A stretch of 64,000 bases of DNA from Streptomyces himalayensis subsp. himalayensis. GTDB taxonomy: Bacteria > Actinomycetota > Actinomycetes > Streptomycetales > Streptomycetaceae. The stretch covers positions 1 to 64,000 of the forward strand of contig NZ_JACEHE010000016.1 of the NCBI RefSeq assembly GCF_013778455.1. The letters run 5' to 3'. Positions 43,405 to 52,059 of this stretch are shown one piece after another (positions within the stretch are counted from its first letter, which is position 1; each line of letters begins with the position of its first letter). The notes beneath the pieces were generated by a model that saw only the letters and a program-made list of their open reading frames with translations, was not told where the DNA came from and searched no databases. The translations under genes and the position numbers were made by a program.

Positions 43405-43899
43405 ATGGGTGAGAGCCGGAGATTTGACGGCCAGATAGATGACGGCCAGATAGATGACGGCCAGAGAGATGACGGCCAGAGACACGTGCCGAAGGCGGGG
43501 GAGATGCGGCGGCATGCCGCCGGGTTCGTCACGCGCGTGACGGCCGCGCCTGCCACACGCCGCCTGCCGCTCGACTACTCCGTTGCGAGTCTGCGCCTCG
43601 TGGACTTCCTCGTCGACGGTCTGCGCAAGGGCGGCCGGGAACGGGCACGGGTGGCGGAGACACTGTTCGGGTTAGGGGCGTACGTGGGCGAGGTGATGGT
43701 GCGCCGGACCGGGGCCGTGTGGGTGGACCTGGACGAGAGCCAGCGCGCCTACTTCGGGCAGCCGGTGGGCGTACGGATGCCCGACGGGCGGGTGTGGAGC
43801 CCGCTGAGCCGCGTGGTGAACCGGTTCGAGGTAGGGCCGGAGGAGTCCTTGCAGACCTTCTATCTGACGCTGCACGGGCGGGCCCACAGGGCGAGTTGA
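43405..43899 (+). CDS. hypothetical protein with N-terminal 15-bp repeats and a TTA codon
   Basis: A 164-residue soluble protein. The N-terminus is a run of 'DGQIDDGQ' repeats, encoded by four copies of a 15-bp unit. From about residue 45 the sequence is ordinary: RLPLDYSVASLRLVDFLVDGLRKG, LFGLGAYVGEVMVRR, VWVDLDESQRAYFG, then a beta/helix end (SRVVNRFEVGPEESLQTFY). I do not recognise the family. Leu90 is coded TTA (43672-43674), the rare codon read by the bldA tRNA in streptomycetes, so expression is probably tied to development. ATG 43405 has GAGGG about 10 nt upstream. Confidence 0.68.
   Translation: MGESRRFDGQIDDGQIDDGQRDDGQRHVPKAGEMRRHAAGFVTRVTAAPATRRLPLDYSVASLRLVDFLVDGLRKGGRERARVAETLFGLGAYVGEVMVRRTGAVWVDLDESQRAYFGQPVGVRMPDGRVWSPLSRVVNRFEVGPEESLQTFYLTLHGRAHRAS
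43426..43482 (+). repeat. four 15-bp direct repeats inside a coding region
   Basis: Copies start at 43426, 43441, 43456 and 43471 and follow GACGGCCAGATAGAT, the last two with AGA for ATA. The unit is a multiple of three, so copy-number change would keep the frame. Confidence 0.9.
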
Positions 43900-44015
43900 C
43901 GCCGGTATTCCGACGGTGTTCCGCCAGGGCTCTCGCGTCGGAAGCACCGGCGTCCACGTCCTGGGCCGACTGCTGTGACATTTCTGTGAGTCGGCACGCT
44001 GATCATCGTGGGGGC

Positions 44016-44702
44016 ATGGGCACGGTGATCTGTGTCGCGTCGGCGCGAAGAGGAAAGCGGTTGGGCCACGGAGGGGAACCCCGTCGCGCGCAGGCGCCCG
44101 ACGGGGAGCTGGGCACGGCCGTCACGCGGGCGCAGCAGGGCGACGAGATCGCCTTTGCGGTCGCGTACCGGCTTGTGCAGCCGGGGCTCCTCGGCTATCT
44201 GCGCGGGCTCGTGGGCGACGACGCCGAGGACGTGGCCGCCGAGGCCTGGCTGGAGATCGCCCGGGACCTCGCGCGGTTCCGCGGAGACGGCGCCGGATTC
44301 CGCGGCTGGACCGCGACCATCGCACGGCACCGGGCGATGGACCATCTGCGACGGCAGAAGTCGCGGCCGCGCGCGGCGGCGCTCGAGCAGGACATGCTCG
44401 AACTCCCCAGTGCGCACAGCACCCCCGAGCAGGCACTGGAGTCCATCTCGACCGAGCGTGCGCTCGCGCTGATCGCCGACCTGCCGCGCGACCAGGCGGA
44501 GGCCGTGCTGCTGCGCGTCGTCGTCGGCCTGGACGGTCCGGCGGCCGCACGGGTGCTGGGCAAGCGGCCGGGTGCGGTGCGTACCTCCGCGTACCGCGGC
44601 CTCAGGCGCCTCGCCGAGCGGCTCGGGGCACGCGGTGTGACCGGTGGCAGAGGTGATGGTGTGACGGATGAGGGCCCGAAAACGCTGGGTGATTCGAGAT
44701 GA
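44016..44702 (+). CDS. ECF-type RNA polymerase sigma factor (module 1)
   Basis: A 228-residue sigma-70 family factor. Region 2 runs from QPGLLGYLRGLVGDDAEDVAAEAWLE through FRGWTATIARHRAMDHLRR; region 4 is LIADLPRDQAEAVLLRVVVGLDGPAAARVLGKRPGAVRTSAYRGLRRLAERL. The start is unsure: ATG 44016 or GTG 44025, the latter with GGGGG about 10 nt upstream. The partner gene begins 38 nt later. It is about 60 percent like the sigma factor at 46170 by eye in region 4, so the two modules are paralogous. Confidence 0.9.
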   Translation: MGTVICVASARRGKRLGHGGEPRRAQAPDGELGTAVTRAQQGDEIAFAVAYRLVQPGLLGYLRGLVGDDAEDVAAEAWLEIARDLARFRGDGAGFRGWTATIARHRAMDHLRRQKSRPRAAALEQDMLELPSAHSTPEQALESISTERALALIADLPRDQAEAVLLRVVVGLDGPAAARVLGKRPGAVRTSAYRGLRRLAERLGARGVTGGRGDGVTDEGPKTLGDSR

Positions 44703-44740
44703 ACTGAAGCTCGTCTTCGGGCATGTGGGATAAGTGAGGC

Positions 44741-45721
44741 ATGTTGGACAAGGGTGGCGGCGGGCAAAGGGCGCGGGGCGGCGCGAGCGGCTCGTCGGGC
44801 GCCTCGACCCGGCAGGGCGCGGAGGTGACGCCGGGGCCGCGGGCCTCGGACGCGTCGGCCTCGGCGCGCACCTCAGGGTCCGCGTCGGGCGCGGCGTCCG
44901 CGCCGCGGGAGGCCGGCTCGCCGACGCAGGGCGACTCACCGACCGTCCTGGAATCCCTGACCGGCCTGGAGACGCGCCTCGCGGTGGCTGTACGGGCCTG
45001 CCGTGTCGACGACGATGCGGAGGCGCGGGCTCTCGCCGCCTTCCGTGCGGCGCGTGACGGCGCCGGGGTGGGGCGGCGCTCCCCGCGCACCCGCCGTCGC
45101 GACGACTGGCGACCGCGCGGGCGGCAGCGACGGCCGGGGCGTTCGCTGCGCGCGGCTGTCGGGGCGCTGCTGGCCAGTGTGGCGCTGGGCGGCGTGGCGA
45201 TGGCCTCGATGGGCACGCTGGGTACGTCGTCGGACGACGGCCGCGACGAACGTCCGCGTTCGCAACGGACGACCCCGAGTGCCGGCACGGAGTCGGCCGC
45301 CGCGCCGTCGTCCTCCGGCGGCGCCACCACGCCGGACTCGTCCTCGGCCGGCGGTCACGGCCGGGACCGGGCCGCCGGGGCCAAGAAGAGCAAGGCCCTG
45401 TGCCGTGCCTACCTGTCCGCGAAGGACCGGGGCCACGTACTCGACGCGACGGCATGGCGGCGTCTCGTCGACGCGGCGGGCGGCGAAGCGTCCGTGAAGG
45501 CGTACTGCGACGAGCAGTTGGCGTCCGGCAAGGGCACGAGGAACGAGAGAACCGGAAGTGCCGCAGCCGACGGCGGGGCCGGGAGCGGCGCGAAGGCGGC
45601 TCAGGAAGATGCGGACGCCGCCAAGCAAAGCGCGGCGGCTGAGACGAAGTCCGCGGGGGATACCGGCGACAGCGACAAGTCGGATACCGGCGTGACGACT
45701 GCCGGCGGCGCGGGAGGCTGA
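44741..45721 (+). CDS. membrane-anchored companion of sigma module 1, anti-sigma candidate
   Basis: A 326-residue protein with a long Gly/Ser/Ala N-terminal part, an arginine-rich stretch, one membrane helix (SLRAAVGALLASVALGGVAMA) and an outer domain. The N-terminal half faces the cytoplasm and holds a helix around LESLTGLETRLAVAVRACRVDDD. The outer domain carries KALCRAYLSAKDR and then AWRRLVDAAGGEASVKAYCDEQL; the companion of module 2 shares this C-R-x-Y ... W-R-x-L-x-D-A-A ... Y-C layout. No ZAS zinc motif is seen. An anti-sigma or signal-sensing role is inferred from position and topology. ATG 44741 is very close to GAGG; TTG 44744 is possible. Confidence 0.72.
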   Translation: MLDKGGGGQRARGGASGSSGASTRQGAEVTPGPRASDASASARTSGSASGAASAPREAGSPTQGDSPTVLESLTGLETRLAVAVRACRVDDDAEARALAAFRAARDGAGVGRRSPRTRRRDDWRPRGRQRRPGRSLRAAVGALLASVALGGVAMASMGTLGTSSDDGRDERPRSQRTTPSAGTESAAAPSSSGGATTPDSSSAGGHGRDRAAGAKKSKALCRAYLSAKDRGHVLDATAWRRLVDAAGGEASVKAYCDEQLASGKGTRNERTGSAAADGGAGSGAKAAQEDADAAKQSAAAETKSAGDTGDSDKSDTGVTTAGGAGG

Positions 45722-46169
45722 GCGGCCCCGGGGAAGTTCAGACACGTGGGCCGCTGGCAGGCAGTCTCTTCGCGGCTGGCCCACCGCCGCCTGTCCGGAT
45801 GTTCCGGATCGGATGTCACGGATCAGATGTCCCGGATCGGATGTTCCGGATCTGTTGAACCCGCCGTCAGGCGAGCCGTTGGCAACGGCCGGGGCCGCCA
45901 CCCCCCACAGGAGAGGCCCCGACCGTCGCGCGGCACGGGCCGCGCGGCGGCCCGTACTTTCTTCAGCGCCGTACGTACGTTTTCTGTCACACCCCGTGCC
46001 GTCGAAAGATAGGCGCATGTTGATCGGACATGGACGGCGAGGCGTTTCAGGCCGTAGCGTGCTGCTTCGCGCCGGGTTGTGACACAGGACCGCAACCATC
46101 AATTGAGAACCCTGATGGCGAGTAACCAGGTCCGCGAGAGCGGCGCCGGTTTAGGCGCAAGGGAGAGTA
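45722..46169. other. 448-bp intergenic region with a tandem repeat
   Basis: The stretch between the two sigma modules holds four 14-bp tandem repeats (listed separately) and then GC-rich sequence with no gene. It should also carry the promoter of the second sigma gene. Confidence 0.6.
45797..45852 (+). repeat. four tandem 14-bp repeats between the sigma modules
   Basis: Copies at 45797, 45811, 45825 and 45839 follow GGATGTTCCGGATC; copies 1 and 4 are identical and the middle two differ at two or three positions. The unit contains a partial inverted repeat (GGATnnnnnGGATC). This spacing could suit a protein that binds in register. Confidence 0.85.
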
Positions 46170-46832
46170 GTGCTGGGGGACGACGCGGAGCTGACCGCCG
46201 CGGTGCTTGCGGCACAGGACGGAGACGAGACCGCGTTCCGGACTGTGTACCGAGCCGTGCATCCACGGCTCCTGGGATACGTACGGACGCTGGTGGGCGA
46301 TCCCGACGCCGAGGACGTCACGTCCGAGGCGTGGCTGCAGATCGCCCGCGACATCGACCGTTTCAGCGGGGACGCGGACCGGTTCCGGGGCTGGGCGGCC
46401 CGAATAGCGCGCAACCGTGCGCTGGATCACATACGGATGCGGGGGCGCCGCCCCGCGATAGGCGGGGACGAGACCGAACTCACCGGGAAGGCGGCCGAGT
46501 CCGACACCGCCGGCGAGGCCATGGAGGCCCTGGCCACCGGCAACGCCTTCTCGCTCATCGCCCAACTCCCGCAGGACCAGGCCGAGGCCGTCGTCCTGCG
46601 TGTCGTGGTCGGACTCGACGCCAAGAGCGCGGCCGAGACGCTGGGCAAGCGCCCAGGCGCCGTCCGGACCGCCGCGCACCGCGGTCTGAAGCGGCTCGCG
46701 GAGCTGCTCGGCGACGACCCGGACAGCACGGGCGCGCTCAGCGCCGTACCAACCCCGAGAGAACCGCGCACGCGCGCGGTGACGTCCGCAGGTGTGACGC
46801 ATTCGCGTTTGCGGACGCAGAAGGACATGTGA
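46170..46832 (+). CDS. ECF-type RNA polymerase sigma factor (module 2)
   Basis: A 220-residue factor, paralog of the one at 44016. Region 2: HPRLLGYVRTLVGDPDAEDVTSEAWLQ and FRGWAARIARNRALDHIR; region 4: LIAQLPQDQAEAVVLRVVVGLDAKSAAETLGKRPGAVRTAAHRGLKRLAELL. GTG 46170 follows GGGAGA at close range. Its TGA shares a base with the ATG of the companion gene, so the two are translationally coupled. Free-standing families with this domain layout are usually controlled by the adjacent membrane protein. Confidence 0.93.
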   Translation: MLGDDAELTAAVLAAQDGDETAFRTVYRAVHPRLLGYVRTLVGDPDAEDVTSEAWLQIARDIDRFSGDADRFRGWAARIARNRALDHIRMRGRRPAIGGDETELTGKAAESDTAGEAMEALATGNAFSLIAQLPQDQAEAVVLRVVVGLDAKSAAETLGKRPGAVRTAAHRGLKRLAELLGDDPDSTGALSAVPTPREPRTRAVTSAGVTHSRLRTQKDM

Positions 46833-48145
46833 TGGCCGACGAGCGCAGTTGTTTTCCGGGGGGCGAGGAAGCCGGCGGTTCCACCGCGGGCGAACCCCGG
46901 ATGCCCGGAGGCCGCCCGCCAGGTCATACGTCGGGCCGAACGCCTTCTCGTACGCCTGACCGCCCGGCCGGCAGTGCAACCGAGAGTGCAGCTGCCCGCA
47001 CGTCCGACGCATGGCTGGACGGCGACGCCGCGGAGCGTCTGCTGCGCGGCGAGCCCGTCGACGACGAGGCGCGGCCCCAGGCCCACCGGCTTGCCGCGGC
47101 GCTACGCGCGCTGACGGACGAGGGCCGTTCCCCCGCCGCTGCCGAACTCCCGGGCGAGTCAGCGGTGGTGGCGGCTTTCCGGCAGGCGCATGCCGAGCGC
47201 CGCGCACAGCACTCGACGCACGCGCAGCACCAGGAGAACGCGGTACATCCGGAGTATGCGGCGCCTCCGGAGGAGAGGCGGGGCCGCGTGCCCGTTCATG
47301 CCCCGGACCGCGTCGACGGCGGTTCGGTACGCATCGGCCGCGCCGCCGCTTCGCACCGCCCCGCCCCCGCCCGCGGCTGGGGCCGGCCCGTGCGGTTCGC
47401 ACTCGCAGCGTTGCTGGCCGGCTGCATGATCGGCGGGGTGGCCGTCGCGGCGGGCTCCGGGGTACTGCCGTCGCTGTTCGGCGGCGAAGGCGAGCCGGGT
47501 CCGGCCGAGTCGGTCTCCGCCGCTGCCTCTCCGCAGCAGCCGCTGGTGTCCCCGACACCTGACGTTCCGGCGGGCGACGGCAGCTCCGGCGCGCCCGAGC
47601 CCGGCAGCTCCTCGAGCGGGTCCGGCGGCGACGCGTCGTCGGAGGCCGGCGGCCGGCAGGGCGACGGCGACTCCCCGCAGTCCGGCGACGGCAACGCGGG
47701 ACGCAGCGAGGAAGCCGTCGAACGATGGAAGCGCACGGTCGCCCTCTGCCGGGACTACAGCGCCGGCAAGCAGCTGAGCGAAGAGAAGTGGCGTCACCTC
47801 AGCGACGCCGCCCAGGAGAACGGCACCAATCGCGTCGACCGCTACTGCAAGGGTGTCCTGAAGCAGTCCGAGGCCGAGGGCGGTACGAACGGCTCGGACG
47901 ACGACGGGGGCGGCGACAGCGACGACGGTGACAGCTCCGACAAGGGGAACAGCGGCAACGGCAATGGCGATGACGAGGGCGACGTGAGCGACACACGCAG
48001 CTCCGTCGAGAGCAGCGCCTCCGACGCCGCCGACCCGGCCGGGGCTGCCGACGCGCCCACCAGCACACCGACGCTCCTCACGTCGGACAGCGCGCCGGAG
48101 CCGACCGCTTCGGCCTCCTCCAGCGCGCTGCCCGCCGGGTCGTAG
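46832..48145 (+). CDS. membrane-anchored companion of sigma module 2, anti-sigma candidate
   Basis: A 437-residue protein. The cytoplasmic part contains SDAWLDGDAAERLLRGEPVDDEARPQAHRLAAALRAL, an acidic helical region like those that hold sigma factors; then one helix (VRFALAALLAGCMIGGVAVAAG) and a long, Ser/Gly/Asp-rich outer part. The outer core has WKRTVALCRDYSAGKQLSEEKWRHLSDAA and VDRYCKGVLK, the same two-cysteine layout as the first module. The last 120 residues are repetitive Asp/Ser/Gly. ATG 46832 overlaps the sigma stop by one nucleotide; GTG 46829 is also possible. I infer a sigma-sequestering sensor. Confidence 0.78.
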   Translation: MADERSCFPGGEEAGGSTAGEPRMPGGRPPGHTSGRTPSRTPDRPAGSATESAAARTSDAWLDGDAAERLLRGEPVDDEARPQAHRLAAALRALTDEGRSPAAAELPGESAVVAAFRQAHAERRAQHSTHAQHQENAVHPEYAAPPEERRGRVPVHAPDRVDGGSVRIGRAAASHRPAPARGWGRPVRFALAALLAGCMIGGVAVAAGSGVLPSLFGGEGEPGPAESVSAAASPQQPLVSPTPDVPAGDGSSGAPEPGSSSSGSGGDASSEAGGRQGDGDSPQSGDGNAGRSEEAVERWKRTVALCRDYSAGKQLSEEKWRHLSDAAQENGTNRVDRYCKGVLKQSEAEGGTNGSDDDGGGDSDDGDSSDKGNSGNGNGDDEGDVSDTRSSVESSASDAADPAGAADAPTSTPTLLTSDSAPEPTASASSSALPAGS

Positions 48146-48202
48146 TCGGCGCCCGGTCACAGTCGGCCGGGTCGTAGGCGGCGCCCAGTCACAGTCGGCC
48201 TG
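48139..48202 (+). repeat. imperfect 32-bp direct repeat at the end of the second companion gene
   Basis: Two 32-bp copies (48139-48170 and 48171-48202) differ at three positions; both contain GGTCACAGTCGGCC or its close variant. The first copy spans the TAG stop of the companion gene. Confidence 0.8.
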
Positions 48203-48545
48203 CCCGATCGCGGCCCGTTCGCCCGGCATGGTCGGTTTCCGGCCACAGCCGCCGTCGTGCCCGTCACGGTCACGTGCGGCCCGCCCGATGCCCCACCCCC
48301 GCCCCGCCTCTGAACTGCGGATACACCAGAAGTTCGGATGCTCGCGAGCGGGGGTGTGACATTTCCGGGGGCCATGACGCTGTAAGAAATGAGCCGACTG
48401 GTCATCGGCCAGGCGCGAGCCAGGGTTCCCCCCGTACCCAAGGCTCGGCGCTATTGGCGCGGGTGGGACACGTTCCCCCGGTCCCACCCGCGCCCTTCAA
48501 GGCCTCGCCCCCCAGGCACCCTCACCCCCGTGGATGACCCACAGG
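48146..48545. other. 400-bp convergent intergenic region
   Basis: It contains the second copy of the 32-bp repeat and a 14-bp terminator hairpin. No gene is seen between 48203 and 48455. Confidence 0.6.
48456..48494. terminator. perfect 14-bp terminator hairpin, convergent genes
   Basis: GGCGCGGGTGGGAC, an 11-nt loop, GTCCCACCCGCGCC. It is placed to serve both the sigma-companion operon and the L,D-transpeptidase gene. Confidence 0.8.
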
Positions 48546-49409
48546 TCACCAGTAGATGACCACCTGGTCACCGTTCCGCACCTGCGCGAAGAGGTTCGCG
48601 ATCTTCCCCTCGTCCCGGACGTTCACGCAGCCGTGCGAGGCGCCGCTGTAGCCCTGGGCCGCGAAGTCGGCGGAGTAGTGGACGGCCTGGCCGCCGCTGA
48701 AGAACATCGCGTACGGCATGGGGGTGTCGTAGATCGTCGAGACGTGGTGCCGGGACTTCCAGTACACGCTGAAGGTGCCCTCGCGGGTCGGCGTGTACTG
48801 GGAGCCGAACCGCACGTCCATCGACGACAGCACCTTGCCATCCACCATCCACGACAGCGTCCGGCTCTTCTTGCTGATGCACAGCACCCGGCCCGTCATG
48901 CACCGCGGGTCGGGCTTCGCGACCGGCAGCGTGGTCGGCGGATAGAGCTCGTCGCGGGTGGGGCTGCCGGTCAGGCTTCGCAGCTTCCGCCAGGTCGCCG
49001 TGTCCGTCTTGCCCGTACGCGGCAGATCGTGCGCGCCCTGGAAGGCGGAGACGGCGGCGACCGTGATCGTGCCGTAGTAGCCGGTGGGGGCGCGGTCGAA
49101 GTGCTTCAGCGCGCGCAGCCGGGCCTGGAGTTCGCGCACCTTCCCGCTCGTGGCGCCCTGCGCCATGAGGACCTTGGGCTTCTTGGGCGTCCGGGACGGC
49201 GTGGCCGAAGCGCTCGGCTTGGAGTCGCCGGCCCCCTCCGACGGCTTGTCCGGCGCCGCGGACGTCGGCGGGATACGCACCGGCGGCACCTTCTCGTCGC
49301 TGCCGGCGGCCTGCGCGGCGCAGCCGGTCGTCACGCCCATCAGGGCGAGCGCGGCGGCCGCGGCCAGCGACGCGCGTACGACGGGTGTATGTGTGACAGA
49401 CGCGCGCAT
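48546..49409 (-). CDS. L,D-transpeptidase with peptidoglycan-binding domain
   Basis: A 287-residue exported enzyme that makes 3-3 crosslinks in peptidoglycan or attaches proteins to it. The signal ends at VTTGC (C30, an imperfect lipobox), then a Pro/Ser linker, a PG_binding_1 domain (about 105-165, VRELQARLRALKHF ... GYYGTITVAAVSAFQ) and the YkuD domain. The catalytic motif is HYSADFAAQGYSGASHGC, with C261 the nucleophile and VNVRD after it. ATG 49409 has GGGGG about 6 nt upstream. Similar proteins in streptomycetes face the cell surface. Divergent from the acyl-CoA mutase gene. Confidence 0.9.
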   Translation of the reverse strand: MRASVTHTPVVRASLAAAAALALMGVTTGCAAQAAGSDEKVPPVRIPPTSAAPDKPSEGAGDSKPSASATPSRTPKKPKVLMAQGATSGKVRELQARLRALKHFDRAPTGYYGTITVAAVSAFQGAHDLPRTGKTDTATWRKLRSLTGSPTRDELYPPTTLPVAKPDPRCMTGRVLCISKKSRTLSWMVDGKVLSSMDVRFGSQYTPTREGTFSVYWKSRHHVSTIYDTPMPYAMFFSGGQAVHYSADFAAQGYSGASHGCVNVRDEGKIANLFAQVRNGDQVVIYW

Positions 49410-49777
49410 TGGATCCCCCCGTGGATTGCAGCGTTCCCGTACCTTGCCGTATGCCCCCTTCAGATGCTTCCCGGGCGTGCCTGGTTGCGAACGTGGAGGC
49501 ATGGTTGCGGCAAAGCCGGAGAGAGAGCGTGTGAGGGGTCGCGAAAGGGGCGAGTGAGAGGTCGGGCAGAGGTCGGTGTCGGGGAGCGTGTGGGAGGCCG
49601 CGTCAGGGGCCTCCGGGAGGCGTCTGAGCAGGCCCTCAGGGAGGCTGTGAGCAGGCCCTCAGGGAGGCTGTGAGCAAGGTCCCAGCGTGGGCCTCTCCAC
49701 TGGCCGCACGCCCCCCACTACAGTCCGTCGCGAGGGTCGGTCCTTAACCAGTGAGTAACTCAGCGGGAGGCACAACC
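49410..49777. other. 368-bp divergent intergenic region with a 23-bp duplication
   Basis: It separates the L,D-transpeptidase from the acyl-CoA mutase gene. G-rich, with several GTGNGAGG-like repeats and one perfect 23-bp tandem duplication listed separately. No gene is seen. Confidence 0.6.
49625..49670 (+). repeat. perfect 23-bp tandem duplication
   Basis: Two identical copies (49625-49647 and 49648-49670) begin TGAGCAGGCCCT and end GGGAGGCTG; a third partial copy, TGAGCAAGG, follows. The palindromic centre CCCTCAGGG may matter for binding. Confidence 0.9.
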
Positions 49778-51358
<1,581 letters not shown>

Positions 51359-51364
51359 GGTTCT

Positions 51365-51402
51365 TCTCCGGATACGCTCCGTGAATCGAGCGTATCCGGA
51401 GA
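51365..51402 (+). terminator. hairpin after the mutase gene, overlapping the next ribosome site
   Basis: TCTCCGGATACGCTC and GAGCGTATCCGGAGA, an uninterrupted 15-bp match across an 8-nt loop. The 3' arm touches the GAGGAG ribosome site (51401-51406) of the next gene, so it may also affect its translation. Confidence 0.75.
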
Positions 51403-51413
51403 GGAGCTGTCTG

Positions 51414-51992
51414 GTGGCGGCATCGCGGCGTACGACGGTCATCGAGGCCGAAGCCTGGCTAACCCGTGAACTGGAGGGGTACCGAGGCGAGATCCTCTAT
51501 GGCAGGCTCACCGCGACGCCGTGGGCTGACGGTGCGCATGCCGCTTCGCTGACGTTCGTAGGCCGCGCCTTACACGACGCCGGAGTTCACCAGGCCGGTC
51601 TCACGTGGGTTCAGGGCATCGGCCTGTGGCTGCCCACAGGGCCTGATGACTTCGCGGTCCCTGACTTCGCGGTCGTCGAGGCTGACTTCGTGAGCACACA
51701 CGTTCAGTGCAACTGCTACGCGCCCCACGTCTTCCATATGGTGCTGGAGGTAACCGCCTGCAACTGGTCCGACGATCTTGGTCTGAAGGTTGATTGCTAC
51801 GCAGCGGCGGGGATCCCGGTTTATGTCGTGGTCGACCGTCGGCACGATGAGGTCCTGGTTTGCGCCGACCCGTGCGACGGCGAATACAGGACGCGGGTGC
51901 GCTACAAGCGAGGCCAGAGCGTCCCGGTGCCCGAGTCCGTCGGAGTCCGTGTCGAGCTCTCCGTGGACACCCTCCTCGACGGCGACGGCTGA
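51414..51992 (+). CDS. Uma2-family restriction-endonuclease-like protein
   Basis: A 192-residue protein of the PD-(D/E)xK-fold Uma2 group. The pattern VPDFAVVEADFV ... MVLEVTACNW ... DDLGLKVDCYAAAGIPVYVVVD places the putative metal ligands Asp, Glu and Lys as in the family. Actinomycetes and cyanobacteria carry many; the biological role is unknown. Leu53 is a TTA codon (51570-51572), so translation needs the bldA tRNA. GTG 51414 has GAGGAG 7 nt upstream, right after a large hairpin. Confidence 0.8.
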   Translation: MAASRRTTVIEAEAWLTRELEGYRGEILYGRLTATPWADGAHAASLTFVGRALHDAGVHQAGLTWVQGIGLWLPTGPDDFAVPDFAVVEADFVSTHVQCNCYAPHVFHMVLEVTACNWSDDLGLKVDCYAAAGIPVYVVVDRRHDEVLVCADPCDGEYRTRVRYKRGQSVPVPESVGVRVELSVDTLLDGDG

Positions 51993-52022
51993 CCTCCCGT
52001 CGTCCCACCCCGCGAAACCCGA

Positions 52023-52058
52023 AGGCGGAGCGTCGTACCCACATGCGACACTCCGCCT
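52023..52058 (+). terminator. hairpin directly before the LysE start
   Basis: AGGCGGAG and CTCCGCCT pair, continued by GTCGTA with TGCGAC after one mismatch, and the stem ends one base before the ATG at 52060. It may end the Uma2 transcript or hide the start of the exporter gene. Confidence 0.5.
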
Positions 52059-52059
52059 C

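Noticed and set aside
37719..43899. Prophage or integrative element
   Set aside because: The region is accessory in gene content, but no integrase, excisionase, tRNA-type attachment site, replication or phage structural gene is present.
17564..45852. Short tandem arrays (17564-17614 and 45797-45852) as CRISPR repeats
   Set aside because: The copies are contiguous, 13-14 bp, with no spacers and no cas genes.
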